Shown piece after piece: positions 42,353 through 52,400 of a stretch of DNA of 64,000 bases. Origin of the DNA: JACMQW01 sp964536965 (lineage in GTDB: Bacteria > Bdellovibrionota > UBA1018); assembly GCA_964536965.1 (NCBI GenBank), contig CAZIAL010000013.1, forward strand, positions 1 to 64,000, given 5' to 3'. Every line of letters begins with the position of its first letter. Position 1 is the stretch's first letter. A program made the position numbers and the translations under genes. The notes under the pieces are model-generated. The model was given only the letters and a program-made list of their open reading frames with translations. It searched no databases and had not been told where the DNA came from.

Positions 42353-45121
42353 ATGGACCCAGGCACCGACTCGACCTCCGTATCGCTCCTTTCGCCCGCC
42401 GCGACCTCCGCGACGACGGCGGCTGCCCACGCGAGCACCCCGCTCATGAAACAGTACTGGGACCTAAAATCCCAGGTGCCGGACGCGCTGCTCCTCTTCC
42501 GCATGGGGGACTTCTACGAGCTCTTCGCCGACGATGCCGTCGAGGCCGCCCGTATTCTCGAAATCACGCTCACCTCGCGCGATAAGGGCAAAGACAACCC
42601 GATGCCGATGGCCGGCGTTCCCCACCACTCGATCCAGGGCTACATCCGCCGCCTGCTCGAGCAGGGGAAGAAGGTCGCGATCGGCGATCAGACCGAGGAT
42701 CCCGAAGAGGCCAAAAAGCGCGGCTCAAAATCCATCGTCCGACGCGAGATCACTCGCGTCTTCACCCCGGCCGTCCAGTTCGAGGCCGAAGGTGCCGAGA
42801 CCGCCTACCTCGCGACCGCGTTCGCCGTCGGCGCGCCGGGTGATTCGAAAACGTCGCCTGCGCGTTTCACGCTCGCCTGCCTCGATCCCTCCACGGGCGA
42901 AACGCGCCTGTCGCTCCCTCTGGATGCGAACGCGCTCCTCGAAGAAGTCTCCACCCAGCCGATCCGCCATTTTCTCCGCATCGGCCATCGCCTCCCCGAA
43001 CCGGTGGCCTCCGCCCTGATCGCGCGCACGGACCTTCTCTTCGAAGAAATTCCGGAAAATCGCATGGGCAAGGAAGCCGCCCACGAACTTCTTTCCGGCC
43101 AGTACGGCGTCGCGAGCCTCGAGCCCTATCTCGAAAGCGGCGCCGATCTCGAGTCGAGTTCGCGCGCGCTCGCGCTCCTCCTCCATTACTTTCGGAAAGC
43201 CTCCGCGAAGGAAACCGAGACGGAGCTCGTCCAGCTTTCCCATGTCAAACTCCCGGCCCCGCTCCATGCGGCGCGCTCGATGAAGCTCGGTCCGAAATCC
43301 GCGATCCACCTCGACCTTCTTCCGGCGAAAGATGTCATACCCGGCTCCGTCGCGGGCGTGCTCGCCACGCATACTTCCCTCTTCGGCCGCATCGACCAGA
43401 CGCGGTCCGCGATGGGCGCGCGCCTCCTGAAACGCTGGATCCTCGAACCCCTTCGCACCGTCCAGGAAATCGCGAACCGCCAGGCGACGACCCAGGAACT
43501 CTCTTCGGACGTACGCGCGAACGACCAGCTTCGCGCCGCGCTCGGCGAGCTCTACGATATCGAGCGCATTCTCGCGCGCGTGAACACCGGCCTCGCTTCT
43601 CCGCGGGATACCCGGGCGCTCGGCCGCACGCTCGGCGCGCTCGGCACTCTCGCGGGACATCTCGGCCGATTCCAGTCGGACCTCTCGCTCCAGCTGAAAG
43701 CGCGCCTCCGCTCCGCGCACGAATCCCTCGGTGCGCTTGCCGAAGAAATTCTCCGCACTCAGCTCGAAGACGCGCCGCTGGTCTCGCGCGACGGCGGGAT
43801 CTTCGGCAAAGGTACGCATCCCGAGCTCGACCGCCTGATCGATCTTTCGGAAAACGGCAACCGCTGGCTGATCGATCTCGAAACTCGCGAGCGCGAAGCG
43901 ACCGGGATCGCGAGCTTGAAAGTCCGCTATAATCGCGTCTTCGGTTATTACATCGAAGTCACTTCCGCGAATTTAAAGAGCGTTCCGAGTTCCTACCAGC
44001 GAAAGCAAACGACGGTCGGCGGCGAGCGGTTCTTCACCGACGAACTGAAGAAGTTCGAAGACGAGTTCGTCTCGGCGGGCGAAAAGCGCCGGGCGCTCGA
44101 GGCCGATCTTTTTCGCGCGCTCCTCGCGAAGATCCAGTCGCATGCCCGTCCCATCACCGACGCCGCCGCCGCGATCGCGGAACTCGACGTTTTCGTCTCG
44201 CTCTCCCGCCTCGGCTGGGAAAAGGGCTGGAGCTGGCCGACGATCGACCACTCGACCGATTTCGAAGTCGAAGGCGGGCGTCATCCCCTCGTCGACCAAG
44301 GGCGCGGGAACTTCGTCCCGAACGATCTGAAGATGATTTCCCCCGCGGCGAGCACGGTACTCATCACGGGACCGAACATGGGCGGTAAATCCACGATTCT
44401 GCGCCAGACCGCGCTGATCGCGATCCTCGGTCAGATGGGCGCGCCCGTTCCGGCCGCCCGCGCGCGCTGGGGAATCGTTTCCAGTATCTACACCCGCATC
44501 GGCGCGCAGGACGCGATCATGCGCGGTCAGTCCACGTTCATGGTCGAGATGACGGAGCTCGCGCATATTCTCCACCACGCGGATTCGCGCTCGCTCGTCG
44601 TGCTCGATGAAATCGGCCGCGGGACATCGACCTACGACGGGATTTCCGTCGCGTGGAGTGCGCTCGAGTGGATCGTGACGAAACTCGGCTGCCGCACGCT
44701 TTTCGCCACCCATTATCACGAGCTGACGAGACTGCCGAACTTCCTGCCGCGAATCGTGAACGCCCATATGGGCGTCGAAAGCACGCGCGGAAATTTGCGA
44801 TTTCTCTACCGACTGAAAGACGGGCCGGCCAACGAAAGTTTCGGGATTCAGGTAGCGAAACTCGCGGGACTTCCGACCACCGTCGTGAATCGCGCATGGA
44901 AGGTGCTTGCCGAACTCGAAAACGGCGCGGTCGGCGGCGCGCAGCCCTCGCTTTTCGAGCGGGCGCCCGAGATTTCGGCGGAAGCGGGCGGCTCGGATCC
45001 CGAAGTCGACACGGCAACGAACGACCATCCGGCGCTCGCGGCTTTGCGCGACCTGGATCCGAACGCCATGACCCCGATGGAAGCGCTCGCGAAGCTTGCC
45101 GAACTCCGCCAGTCTTTATAG
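42353..45121 (+). CDS. mutS: DNA mismatch repair protein MutS
   Basis: The 922-residue protein recognises mismatches and starts repair. The N-terminal PLMKQYWDLKSQVPDALLLF and the mismatch-wedge motif MGDFYELFADDA are followed by the connector, lever and clamp regions. The ATPase has Walker A ITGPNMGGKSTILRQ, the signature STFMVEMTELAHILHHA, Walker B LVVLDEIGRGTSTYDG and the H-loop FATHYHELT. A 25-residue Ser/Thr/Ala-rich N-terminal extension precedes the family start, so a later start is possible. The RBS is weak. It follows pyk in the same orientation. Confidence 0.97.
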   Translation: MDPGTDSTSVSLLSPAATSATTAAAHASTPLMKQYWDLKSQVPDALLLFRMGDFYELFADDAVEAARILEITLTSRDKGKDNPMPMAGVPHHSIQGYIRRLLEQGKKVAIGDQTEDPEEAKKRGSKSIVRREITRVFTPAVQFEAEGAETAYLATAFAVGAPGDSKTSPARFTLACLDPSTGETRLSLPLDANALLEEVSTQPIRHFLRIGHRLPEPVASALIARTDLLFEEIPENRMGKEAAHELLSGQYGVASLEPYLESGADLESSSRALALLLHYFRKASAKETETELVQLSHVKLPAPLHAARSMKLGPKSAIHLDLLPAKDVIPGSVAGVLATHTSLFGRIDQTRSAMGARLLKRWILEPLRTVQEIANRQATTQELSSDVRANDQLRAALGELYDIERILARVNTGLASPRDTRALGRTLGALGTLAGHLGRFQSDLSLQLKARLRSAHESLGALAEEILRTQLEDAPLVSRDGGIFGKGTHPELDRLIDLSENGNRWLIDLETREREATGIASLKVRYNRVFGYYIEVTSANLKSVPSSYQRKQTTVGGERFFTDELKKFEDEFVSAGEKRRALEADLFRALLAKIQSHARPITDAAAAIAELDVFVSLSRLGWEKGWSWPTIDHSTDFEVEGGRHPLVDQGRGNFVPNDLKMISPAASTVLITGPNMGGKSTILRQTALIAILGQMGAPVPAARARWGIVSSIYTRIGAQDAIMRGQSTFMVEMTELAHILHHADSRSLVVLDEIGRGTSTYDGISVAWSALEWIVTKLGCRTLFATHYHELTRLPNFLPRIVNAHMGVESTRGNLRFLYRLKDGPANESFGIQVAKLAGLPTTVVNRAWKVLAELENGAVGGAQPSLFERAPEISAEAGGSDPEVDTATNDHPALAALRDLDPNAMTPMEALAKLAELRQSL

Positions 45122-45169
45122 ACTGGGCTCCTTCCCCCCTAGAATCGCGATCCGTCGAAGGAGATCTCC

Positions 45170-45907
45170 ATGCGCCCACAGTCCCATTCCCCGTTTTTCG
45201 GCCTGTCGATGACCCTGGCGCTCACGGTCCTGCTCGCGCCTCCTTCGACTCGCGCGGAAGAGACGCCGGATACCGGCGGAATCGCACGCGTCATGGCGGC
45301 TTCGCCCTCGACCACTTTCGATGGGAGAAAAATCACCGAAGACGCCGTGATCGGCACGCTGGGAGCCCTGCGCACGGGGGCGGACGGTGGCGCCCGCCTG
45401 AAGCTGATTGAGAATCAGACGATGGTCGACGTCGCGGCCAGCTCCGAGATTCGCATCGTCATGCCGAAAGGCGGCAACCCCGGGGAGACCGTCGAGCTCG
45501 TGAACGGAATGGCCCGCGTCCGCGTTCCACCTGCGAAAAAGGCCGTCGAGAAATCGGCCGAAAGGAAGGAAAAGAACGACAAACCGATTTTCCTCCTGCG
45601 TACGAAAAAGGGCACGATGGGCGTCCGCGGTACGGACTTCCTTGCGATCGCGAACTCCGCGCTCGACGAAGCGGAAATCGTCGTCTTCGAGGGGACGGTC
45701 GAGTTCGCGTCGGTCGAGAATCCGAACGACAAAAAAATGATCAAGGACGGGTTCTGGGGCGGAATCGGCGGACGGTTTGGCAAGAAGACCACGACCCCGA
45801 TCAAACTCTCGCCGACGGCGCTCGAGCATTTTTCGAACGTGAGTCGCACGACTCCAGCCTACTCCGTCCAGGAACGCGAGAGCAAAGAAACGAAGCCGGG
45901 TCAGTAA
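45170..45907 (+). CDS. Exported FecR-domain protein
   Basis: The 245-residue protein has a signal peptide (FFGLSMTLALTVLLAPPSTRA) and a FecR-like beta-rich domain: GTLGALRTGADGGARLKLIENQTMVDVAASSEIRI, then the typical FLLRTKKGTMGVRGTDFLA. FecR domains of this stand-alone type are found in periplasmic or surface proteins and need not regulate iron. A charged Lys/Glu segment (AKKAVEKSAERKEKNDK) interrupts the domain. GGAG lies well before the ATG. It follows mutS by 48 bp. Confidence 0.85.
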   Translation: MRPQSHSPFFGLSMTLALTVLLAPPSTRAEETPDTGGIARVMAASPSTTFDGRKITEDAVIGTLGALRTGADGGARLKLIENQTMVDVAASSEIRIVMPKGGNPGETVELVNGMARVRVPPAKKAVEKSAERKEKNDKPIFLLRTKKGTMGVRGTDFLAIANSALDEAEIVVFEGTVEFASVENPNDKKMIKDGFWGGIGGRFGKKTTTPIKLSPTALEHFSNVSRTTPAYSVQERESKETKPGQ

Positions 45908-45927
45908 GCCCCGCTCGATCGCCTCGG

Positions 45928-46671
45928 CTACATTCCTTCGATTTCGTCGCAGCGGAAGTAGCGTACGATCCGCGCGACCGTGCCGACCACTCCCACGACC
46001 AGTCCGGTTCCGACGAGCGCATAGAATCGGTAAACGTAGAATCCGGGTTTAGTCGGACCCTTTTTCACGATGCCGTACGTGATGCTACCGATAATTCCCA
46101 GCGCCGCGAGTCCGCCGACGACGAGAACCTGGTTGATGATTTTCGTCTCGATGCAGGAACCGGATGCGACTTTCCGATCGCCGGGCGCGGTGGTCACTTT
46201 CGCGAGGACGTTGCTCGTAATGACTTTCATCTGTTTTTCGATCGAATCGATGGTGGCCTGGCCGCCTTCACTTCCGATCACGACTTCCGCCGAACCGACA
46301 TTGTGCTTCTTCTCGAAACCCTTCGAGACGTCGTAGGCAGCGATCTTCAGGACGATCTTCCCCTCGTGAACGCTCGCGATGAGTCCGATGATGCGATCTT
46401 TTTGGTACTGGCTCGCCTCACTGCCGGTCGGGACGATGAAAAACGGTTTTTTGTCCGCGATCGCCTGTCCGTATTCGACCGGATTTCCCTGAAGGTCGAG
46501 GTACTTGAATTCCTTCGTGCGTGATTTCAGGATGGCATCGAGTTCAGCGACCTCTTTTTCGCCGCTATTCGGCGGATTCGCGTGTACGAGCCCGATCGCC
46601 GCCGGCTGGAGCGCGATCAGCGAAGCCATTCCGAAAGAAACCCAACCGCGAAGCATAGAAGATGTATTCAT
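45928..46671 (-). CDS. Exported membrane protein of unknown function
   Basis: The 247-residue product has a signal peptide (GWVSFGMASLIALQPAAIGL) and a soluble domain of about 140 residues. Two hydrophobic segments follow near the C-terminus (VLVVGGLAALGIIGSITYG and YALVGTGLVVGVVGTVARI). GAGGG precedes the ATG by five bases. I recognise no family. The next gene, on the same strand, encodes another exported unknown, and the two are 31 bp apart. Confidence 0.75.
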   Translation of the reverse strand: MNTSSMLRGWVSFGMASLIALQPAAIGLVHANPPNSGEKEVAELDAILKSRTKEFKYLDLQGNPVEYGQAIADKKPFFIVPTGSEASQYQKDRIIGLIASVHEGKIVLKIAAYDVSKGFEKKHNVGSAEVVIGSEGGQATIDSIEKQMKVITSNVLAKVTTAPGDRKVASGSCIETKIINQVLVVGGLAALGIIGSITYGIVKKGPTKPGFYVYRFYALVGTGLVVGVVGTVARIVRYFRCDEIEGM

Positions 46672-46702
46672 ATTTTCCCTCGATCACCGGAGACCACGAC
46701 CC

Positions 46703-47866
46703 TTAGGGGGCGTACTCCATCTTGAAACTTTCACATGGGGCGCTGAGTACCTGTCGATCGTACTCTCGCCACCCCTCGGGATCGGTCTCCCGGGCGAGTG
46801 GGCGTCCTTCGAACGCTTCGTACGTTTCGGTCCAACTCTTGACCCTTTTTTTCCTCTCTTCGGCGCAGTCAAAGTTCTGATCGTGATACTTCTGCATTCC
46901 TTCCGGGGTCAGGTCCGCGAAAAGGAGGTCGATACCGAACGAGGCCCAGTCGCGGGCGTATCCGAGGGTCTCCGGATAGAGAATGAGATACGTCGTGACG
47001 ACGCCGAGAGCGGCGACTCCGGCGGCGGCGGTGAAAACGCGCCAGGCGACGTCGACGTTCCCGAGGGTTCCGAACTCGCGTTTAAACAGGGGTTTGATCG
47101 CTTCAAGCCCCCCCTTTCGGTAGAGCTCTCGCCATTCCTCGGGTACGCGTTTCCAGCGTAGCGGTTGGATGCCGCCGAAGGGAACCGCCTTGCCGAGATA
47201 CGTCGCCGAGAGGGCCGCGGTCCCCGCGAGAATCGGAAGTTCGATCGCATAGGAATGATCGCCGAGCCAGCGCCGGAACTTTTCGATCTCCCCGGGGTCG
47301 CGCAGGATGCCGAGGCGGCGAAACGCGTCCTCGAGCGAATGCCTTTCGAGCTCGAGCAGGACGCGTCGTTCGATCGCCTGGGATGCCGAAAGCGGCACGA
47401 GTTTCCGCCAGCCCGGATTTTTCCCCAGGCGCGAAACCGCGTAAAGTTCGGCGATGATGCGCGAAGTTCCCTTACCCGAAAAGAGCTCGCCGGACTCGAC
47501 GACTCGTTTCAGCTCGTTCGCGAACCGCTGGGCGCGCGCGGGATCCGCGGAGAAAAACTTTCGCATGTCGAAGAGATCGCTCCCCGACCTTTTTGCGACG
47601 CCTTCGAGGTAGGCGAGCCATTCCTCGGGACTCTTCGTCTGGGCGAGCGCCGACTCGAGCGTCCGTTCGGAGCCGCTGCGCCGGAACTCCTCGGCCCACC
47701 GCGCTTCGGCGAGTTCGAATTTCGCCGGGCTGAATTTCACCGACTCGCTCGGGGAAAAAACGGCGCGGCAAGCCCACCCGGGCAGGCGAAACGCCGCCGA
47801 TGCATCCGTCGCGAGGACGGAGAGCGAAAGTAGGGCGGCGAGCATTTGCTTCGAGATCAGACCCAT
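46703..47866 (-). CDS. Exported helical protein of unknown function with membrane segments
   Basis: Starting at 47866 the 387-residue product has a signal peptide (MGLISKQMLAALLSLSVLAT then DASA). An ATG at 47899 is in frame and cannot be excluded; neither has a well-spaced RBS. The mature part is Arg/Glu-rich and helical, with two hydrophobic stretches near the middle and C-terminal third (ELPILAGTAALSATYLG; VFTAAAGVAALGVVTTYLIL). Four or so cysteines are spread over the protein. It lies 31 bp upstream of the other exported unknown on the same strand. No family is recognised. Confidence 0.75.
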   Translation of the reverse strand: MGLISKQMLAALLSLSVLATDASAAFRLPGWACRAVFSPSESVKFSPAKFELAEARWAEEFRRSGSERTLESALAQTKSPEEWLAYLEGVAKRSGSDLFDMRKFFSADPARAQRFANELKRVVESGELFSGKGTSRIIAELYAVSRLGKNPGWRKLVPLSASQAIERRVLLELERHSLEDAFRRLGILRDPGEIEKFRRWLGDHSYAIELPILAGTAALSATYLGKAVPFGGIQPLRWKRVPEEWRELYRKGGLEAIKPLFKREFGTLGNVDVAWRVFTAAAGVAALGVVTTYLILYPETLGYARDWASFGIDLLFADLTPEGMQKYHDQNFDCAEERKKRVKSWTETYEAFEGRPLARETDPEGWREYDRQVLSAPCESFKMEYAP

Positions 47867-47931
47867 CTCCCACGTTTCGGCCAGCCGGGGCGCGGGCATG
47901 AGCTACGCCAAGTAGCGCCGAAAAATTGGCG

Positions 47932-49101
<1,170 letters not shown>

Positions 49102-49130
49102 GGGGTTCCTTTTCCCATATGCTCTTGAGG

Positions 49131-50009
49131 ATGGGCAAGGTTCTCCTCACCTCCATTTTTCTGGCCGCGCTCGCCGGCCTTCCCCCGCTCGAGGCGTTCG
49201 CCGCCCCCCCGGCCGAGATCCGGCCGGGCTACCCGCTTTCGGCCAAAGATTTCACCGTCGTCCTCGATCCCGGCCATGGCGGGAGCGACTTCGGCGCCGT
49301 CTATAGGGAGAAGACGCCCAAAGGCAAGAAACCGGAGAAGACCGAGCTCTTCACCGAAAAAGACGCGGTCCTCGGGCTGGCGAAGGAAGCGAAACGCCAG
49401 CTTGAAAAGATCGGCTACCCCGTCCTCCTCACGCGCGACATCGACGCCGATATCGCGTTGAATGCGCGAACCGCGATCGCGAATCGGGCCCGGGCGAAGA
49501 TCTTCGTCTCCCTCCATATGAATTCCCACGGCGAAGCGAAGAAGAGCGCCGAGGGAGTCGAAACCTTCATCCTGAACTCGACCAATGACCGCAGCTCCCA
49601 GCGGCTGGCCGAACTGGAAAACAAGGGCCTCGATCCCACGCAGGGCTCTAAGCTGACCGGCGAGACGGAAGTGAACCTCATCTTAAAGGATATGACGGTG
49701 GATGCGAATCTGCCCGAATCCAAACGCCTCGCCTGCGCGCTCCAGAACCATCTGACGGGAGTCACCAAGCAGAAGGCGCGCGGAGTAAAACAGGCGCTCT
49801 TCGTCGTGCTGCTCGGAGCGGATATGCCGACGACTCTGGTCGAGGCGGGCTTTGTCACCTCGAGCCGCGACCGAAAACTGATCCACTCCGACCATGGCGT
49901 GCGGGCGATGGCCGCGGCCCTGGTCCGCGCGATCCAGCAGTTTCGCCTCGAACAGGGAACGGCCCGAGGCCGCCAGCAGCTAAGCAGGTGTCTAGTTTCT
50001 AGTCACTGA
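49131..50009 (+). CDS. Exported N-acetylmuramoyl-L-alanine amidase (Amidase_3)
   Basis: The 292-residue protein has a signal peptide (GKVLLTSIFLAALAGLPPL) and a zinc amidase domain that cuts the amide bond between muramic acid and the peptide stem of peptidoglycan. The metal and catalytic residues are in VVLDPGHGGSDFGA, the TEKDAVLGLAKEAKRQL glutamate, ISLHMNSH-type KIFVSLHMNSH, and LVEAGFVTSSRD. There is no AMIN or SPOR domain. ATG 49131 is chosen because it starts the signal peptide; GAGG is immediately before it. It is divergent from mutY. Confidence 0.93.
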   Translation: MGKVLLTSIFLAALAGLPPLEAFAAPPAEIRPGYPLSAKDFTVVLDPGHGGSDFGAVYREKTPKGKKPEKTELFTEKDAVLGLAKEAKRQLEKIGYPVLLTRDIDADIALNARTAIANRARAKIFVSLHMNSHGEAKKSAEGVETFILNSTNDRSSQRLAELENKGLDPTQGSKLTGETEVNLILKDMTVDANLPESKRLACALQNHLTGVTKQKARGVKQALFVVLLGADMPTTLVEAGFVTSSRDRKLIHSDHGVRAMAAALVRAIQQFRLEQGTARGRQQLSRCLVSSH

Positions 50010-50141
50010 CCGTCAGGAAACGATACAGTTTCAAACGGGTATTTATCTTATATTTCATATACTTAACTCAAAGCGTCGTCTTGGCACTCCGGTTGCTTTA
50101 TCAAGGGTGAGAGAGATGCCCCGGGATGGGGTGGAGGAAAT

Positions 50142-50795
50142 ATGAGAAATACCAAGCCAAGAATCATCGTTACCGGACTCCTTGCCGCGTTCGCGCTCGC
50201 ATTGACCGGATGTGGAAAGAAGAATAACCAAGCGGGAGCTCCCCTCCCAGGCCAGCCGGGATTTCCGGGCCAATTTCCGCAGGGGAATATTCCCCCCGGC
50301 GGCGGCCTCGGAAGCCAGTGCGCTCCGGTCACCGGACCGATCCCATTCTCGGGAACGTTCTATGTGAATTCGGCGAGCATCGTGAGCGGCCAAGGCGGAG
50401 TGATCCAGCAGCCTCAGCAGTTTCCGAATCAGTACAACCCGTACGGCGGTCAGCAGGGCATGCTCCAGCTTTCCGGCTCCGGTTCCGACGCCTGGATGAC
50501 GATGCAAATCCAGATGGCCGGCATGAACCAGGGCACGGGCGGCGGACAGATGCAGCTCAGCTCCTCGTACGTCCAGACGCTGATGTACAAGATCCAGTCG
50601 GGTCAAATCCCGATCCCAGGAATCTCCGGACAGCAGTACAACCCGTACAATCCTTACCAACAGCCACAGTTCAACATGGGCGCCATCTGTGCATCGATCG
50701 TTTCGATCAACATCGGTCACTATGCGACGAGCCTCTACGGCGGCCAGGTGAACATCATGCTGAACAACTCGGTTCCGCTGGTGGTTTACTTCTAA
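50142..50795 (+). CDS. Gln/Pro/Gly-rich lipoprotein
   Basis: The 217-residue protein has a lipoprotein signal (IVTGLLAAFALALTGC) followed by low-complexity sequence rich in Gln, Pro, Gly, Asn and Tyr, with repeated QYNPY motifs (NQYNPYGGQQ; QQYNPYNPYQQP). The C-terminal 40 residues are more regular and beta-like. GGAGG precedes the ATG by about five bases. The upstream 130 bp contain a markedly AT-rich stretch at 50036-50070 that could hold the promoter. It is surface or periplasmic by inference; no enzymatic domain is seen. Confidence 0.8.
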   Translation: MRNTKPRIIVTGLLAAFALALTGCGKKNNQAGAPLPGQPGFPGQFPQGNIPPGGGLGSQCAPVTGPIPFSGTFYVNSASIVSGQGGVIQQPQQFPNQYNPYGGQQGMLQLSGSGSDAWMTMQIQMAGMNQGTGGGQMQLSSSYVQTLMYKIQSGQIPIPGISGQQYNPYNPYQQPQFNMGAICASIVSINIGHYATSLYGGQVNIMLNNSVPLVVYF

Positions 50796-50943
50796 GCGCG
50801 ATCCGGTTCCTCGATATCCAAAGCATATAAAATAGTACGTTTGCTGGAATAGCAGCGACCGCAGCGCAGAGGGCAAGCCGAGTAGCGTGGACGATCCGGC
50901 CCGGATCGATAAGAGTAGATTCGATAGATGGATAGAGGCTCTA

Positions 50944-50991
50944 GGAAGACCCCAATGGCTTGGGGGGCTGCTTAGGGCCTCTTCCCTTTTT
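50944..50991 (+). terminator. Branched terminator-like structure upstream of the 51018 gene
   Basis: GGAAGA (50944-50949) pairs with TCTTCC (50980-50985), enclosing a perfect CCCCAA/TTGGGG hairpin (50950-50955 with 50960-50965). C and five T residues follow (50987-50991). It may end the 50142 lipoprotein transcript or a small RNA from the 50826-50940 region. It finishes about 27 bp before the next start codon. Confidence 0.6.
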
Positions 50992-51017
50992 CGCGGAAAA
51001 GCGTGATCCTGATACGG

Positions 51018-51434
51018 ATGCACCACCGAGCGATCCCTCTCCGCTTCGCATTCTGGCTGTTCCTCAGCGCGGCCTCCGGCCTCGTCGGCTGCTCCGAATC
51101 CGAAGACGGCAAGACTTCGAAGCCCGTGACAATCTTCGATTCCGCGCCTCCCGCGCCGCGAACCGACGAAGTGAAGATCGAGACCTTCATCGTCAAGCTC
51201 GAGCAGAAGTATAAACGCGTCGCTTTCCGAAACGCGATCGACCTGCATTTCGTTTCCGGCGGCGAGAACCGCATCAAGATCAAGGTCACCTACGACCGAA
51301 AGTCCGATCCGACCACCGCGTCCTCCATCGCCGACGCGGCGGTGGACCTGGCGAAACGCCTGAAGCGGGAAGACCCGGACATGCGGGACATCGACGTGAT
51401 TTTCGAGCGCGACGTGCGGACGCGGGACGAATGA
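51018..51434 (+). CDS. Small lipoprotein of unknown function
   Basis: From ATG 51018 the product is 138 residues with a lipoprotein signal (PLRFAFWLFLSAASGLVGC). A GTG at 51003 is an alternative start. The mature region is a compact alpha/beta domain of about 110 residues (KIETFIVKLEQKYKRVAFRN; IKIKVTYDRKSDP; SIADAAVDLAKRLKRED). No family is recognised. Its stop overlaps the xerD start (ATGA at 51431), so it is translationally coupled to the recombinase. Confidence 0.78.
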   Translation: MHHRAIPLRFAFWLFLSAASGLVGCSESEDGKTSKPVTIFDSAPPAPRTDEVKIETFIVKLEQKYKRVAFRNAIDLHFVSGGENRIKIKVTYDRKSDPTTASSIADAAVDLAKRLKREDPDMRDIDVIFERDVRTRDE

Positions 51435-52369
51435 CCTTCGCGGCGGCGCTGGCCCTCTTTCTCGAGGCCCGCAAGATCGACCGAGGCGCCGCGGCCGCGA
51501 CCCTGGAGGCCTACCAACAGGATCTGCGGCAGTTCGGCGACCTCCTCGCGGCGAAAGGCGAGACTCCGATCACGGCGATCACGGACGCCGACCTCCATGC
51601 GTTTCTAAAGTCCTTGCACCGGGACCGGGCGAAACCCGCCTCCATTTCGCGAAAAGTGTCGTCGCTCCGGCAGTTCTTTAAATTCGGGATGCTCGAACTC
51701 GGCCTGGTCGAGAATCCGGCTGACCGGCTGCGCTCTCCCGCCCGCTCGCAGCGGCTTCCGAAGTTTCTGACCCACGAGTCCGTGGAAAAACTCCTGAATG
51801 CGACGGCGCGGGGACTGCCCTATCCCGAGTCCATTCGACGCGCGCTCGTCCTTCGAGATCAGGCGATGGTGGTACTCCTCTACGCCACGGGACTTCGGGT
51901 CAGCGAACTCGTCGGACTCTCGACCCATGCCGTGGACCTGACCCTTTCCTACGTCCGGGTGCTGGGCAAAGGCGGAAAGGAGCGAATCGTTCCGTTCGCC
52001 AATGCCGCACGCGACGCGCTCGACGAATATCTTGCGGGGGGGCGTCCGGAACTCGTGCGCGAACGCTTAAAGAGTGGCGACCCTACCGACGCGCTTTTCG
52101 TCTCCCGGCGCGGAGAGGGACTTACGCGCCAGTCGTTCTGGGGCACGCTGAAGGATCTCGCGATCCTCGCCGAGATCGACGAAGAAATTTCGCCCCACCG
52201 ACTGCGCCATTCTTTCGCGACCCACCTGCTCCAGGCCGGCATGAATCTTCGCTCGCTCCAGGCTCTCCTGGGGCACTCGGATCTCTCGACGACGCAAATC
52301 TACGCCGGCGTCACGCCGGAGCATCTGAAGGAACTCCACCGGAAATACCACCCGCGCGGCGGCCGCTAG
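51431..52369 (+). CDS. xerD: Tyrosine recombinase, XerD type
   Basis: The 312-residue site-specific recombinase resolves chromosome dimers at dif with its partner. The N-terminal SAM-like domain is followed by the catalytic domain with Arg in ATGLRVSELVGL, Lys in GKGGKERIVPF, HRLRHSFATHLL, the second His in ALLGHSDLSTTQIYAG and the tyrosine nucleophile in IYAGV. The C-terminus LKELHRKYHPRG matches XerD more than XerC. No phage or integron genes surround it, so it looks like the housekeeping enzyme. It overlaps the upstream lipoprotein by 4 bp. Confidence 0.94.
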   Translation: MTFAAALALFLEARKIDRGAAAATLEAYQQDLRQFGDLLAAKGETPITAITDADLHAFLKSLHRDRAKPASISRKVSSLRQFFKFGMLELGLVENPADRLRSPARSQRLPKFLTHESVEKLLNATARGLPYPESIRRALVLRDQAMVVLLYATGLRVSELVGLSTHAVDLTLSYVRVLGKGGKERIVPFANAARDALDEYLAGGRPELVRERLKSGDPTDALFVSRRGEGLTRQSFWGTLKDLAILAEIDEEISPHRLRHSFATHLLQAGMNLRSLQALLGHSDLSTTQIYAGVTPEHLKELHRKYHPRGGR

Positions 52370-52380
52370 GCGGACGCACA

Positions 52381-52400
52381 GGCGCTCGCTAACGAGCGCC
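52381..52400. other. 8-bp hairpin between convergent genes
   Basis: GGCGCTCG (52381-52388) and CGAGCGCC (52393-52400) form a perfect stem with a CTAA loop, covering the last codons of the minus-strand gene just after xerD. No T-run is adjacent, so it is only a possible bidirectional terminator. Confidence 0.4.

Noticed and set aside
51431..52369. Integrase of a mobile element
   Set aside because: The sequence matches housekeeping XerD, and no att-like repeats, phage or plasmid genes surround it.
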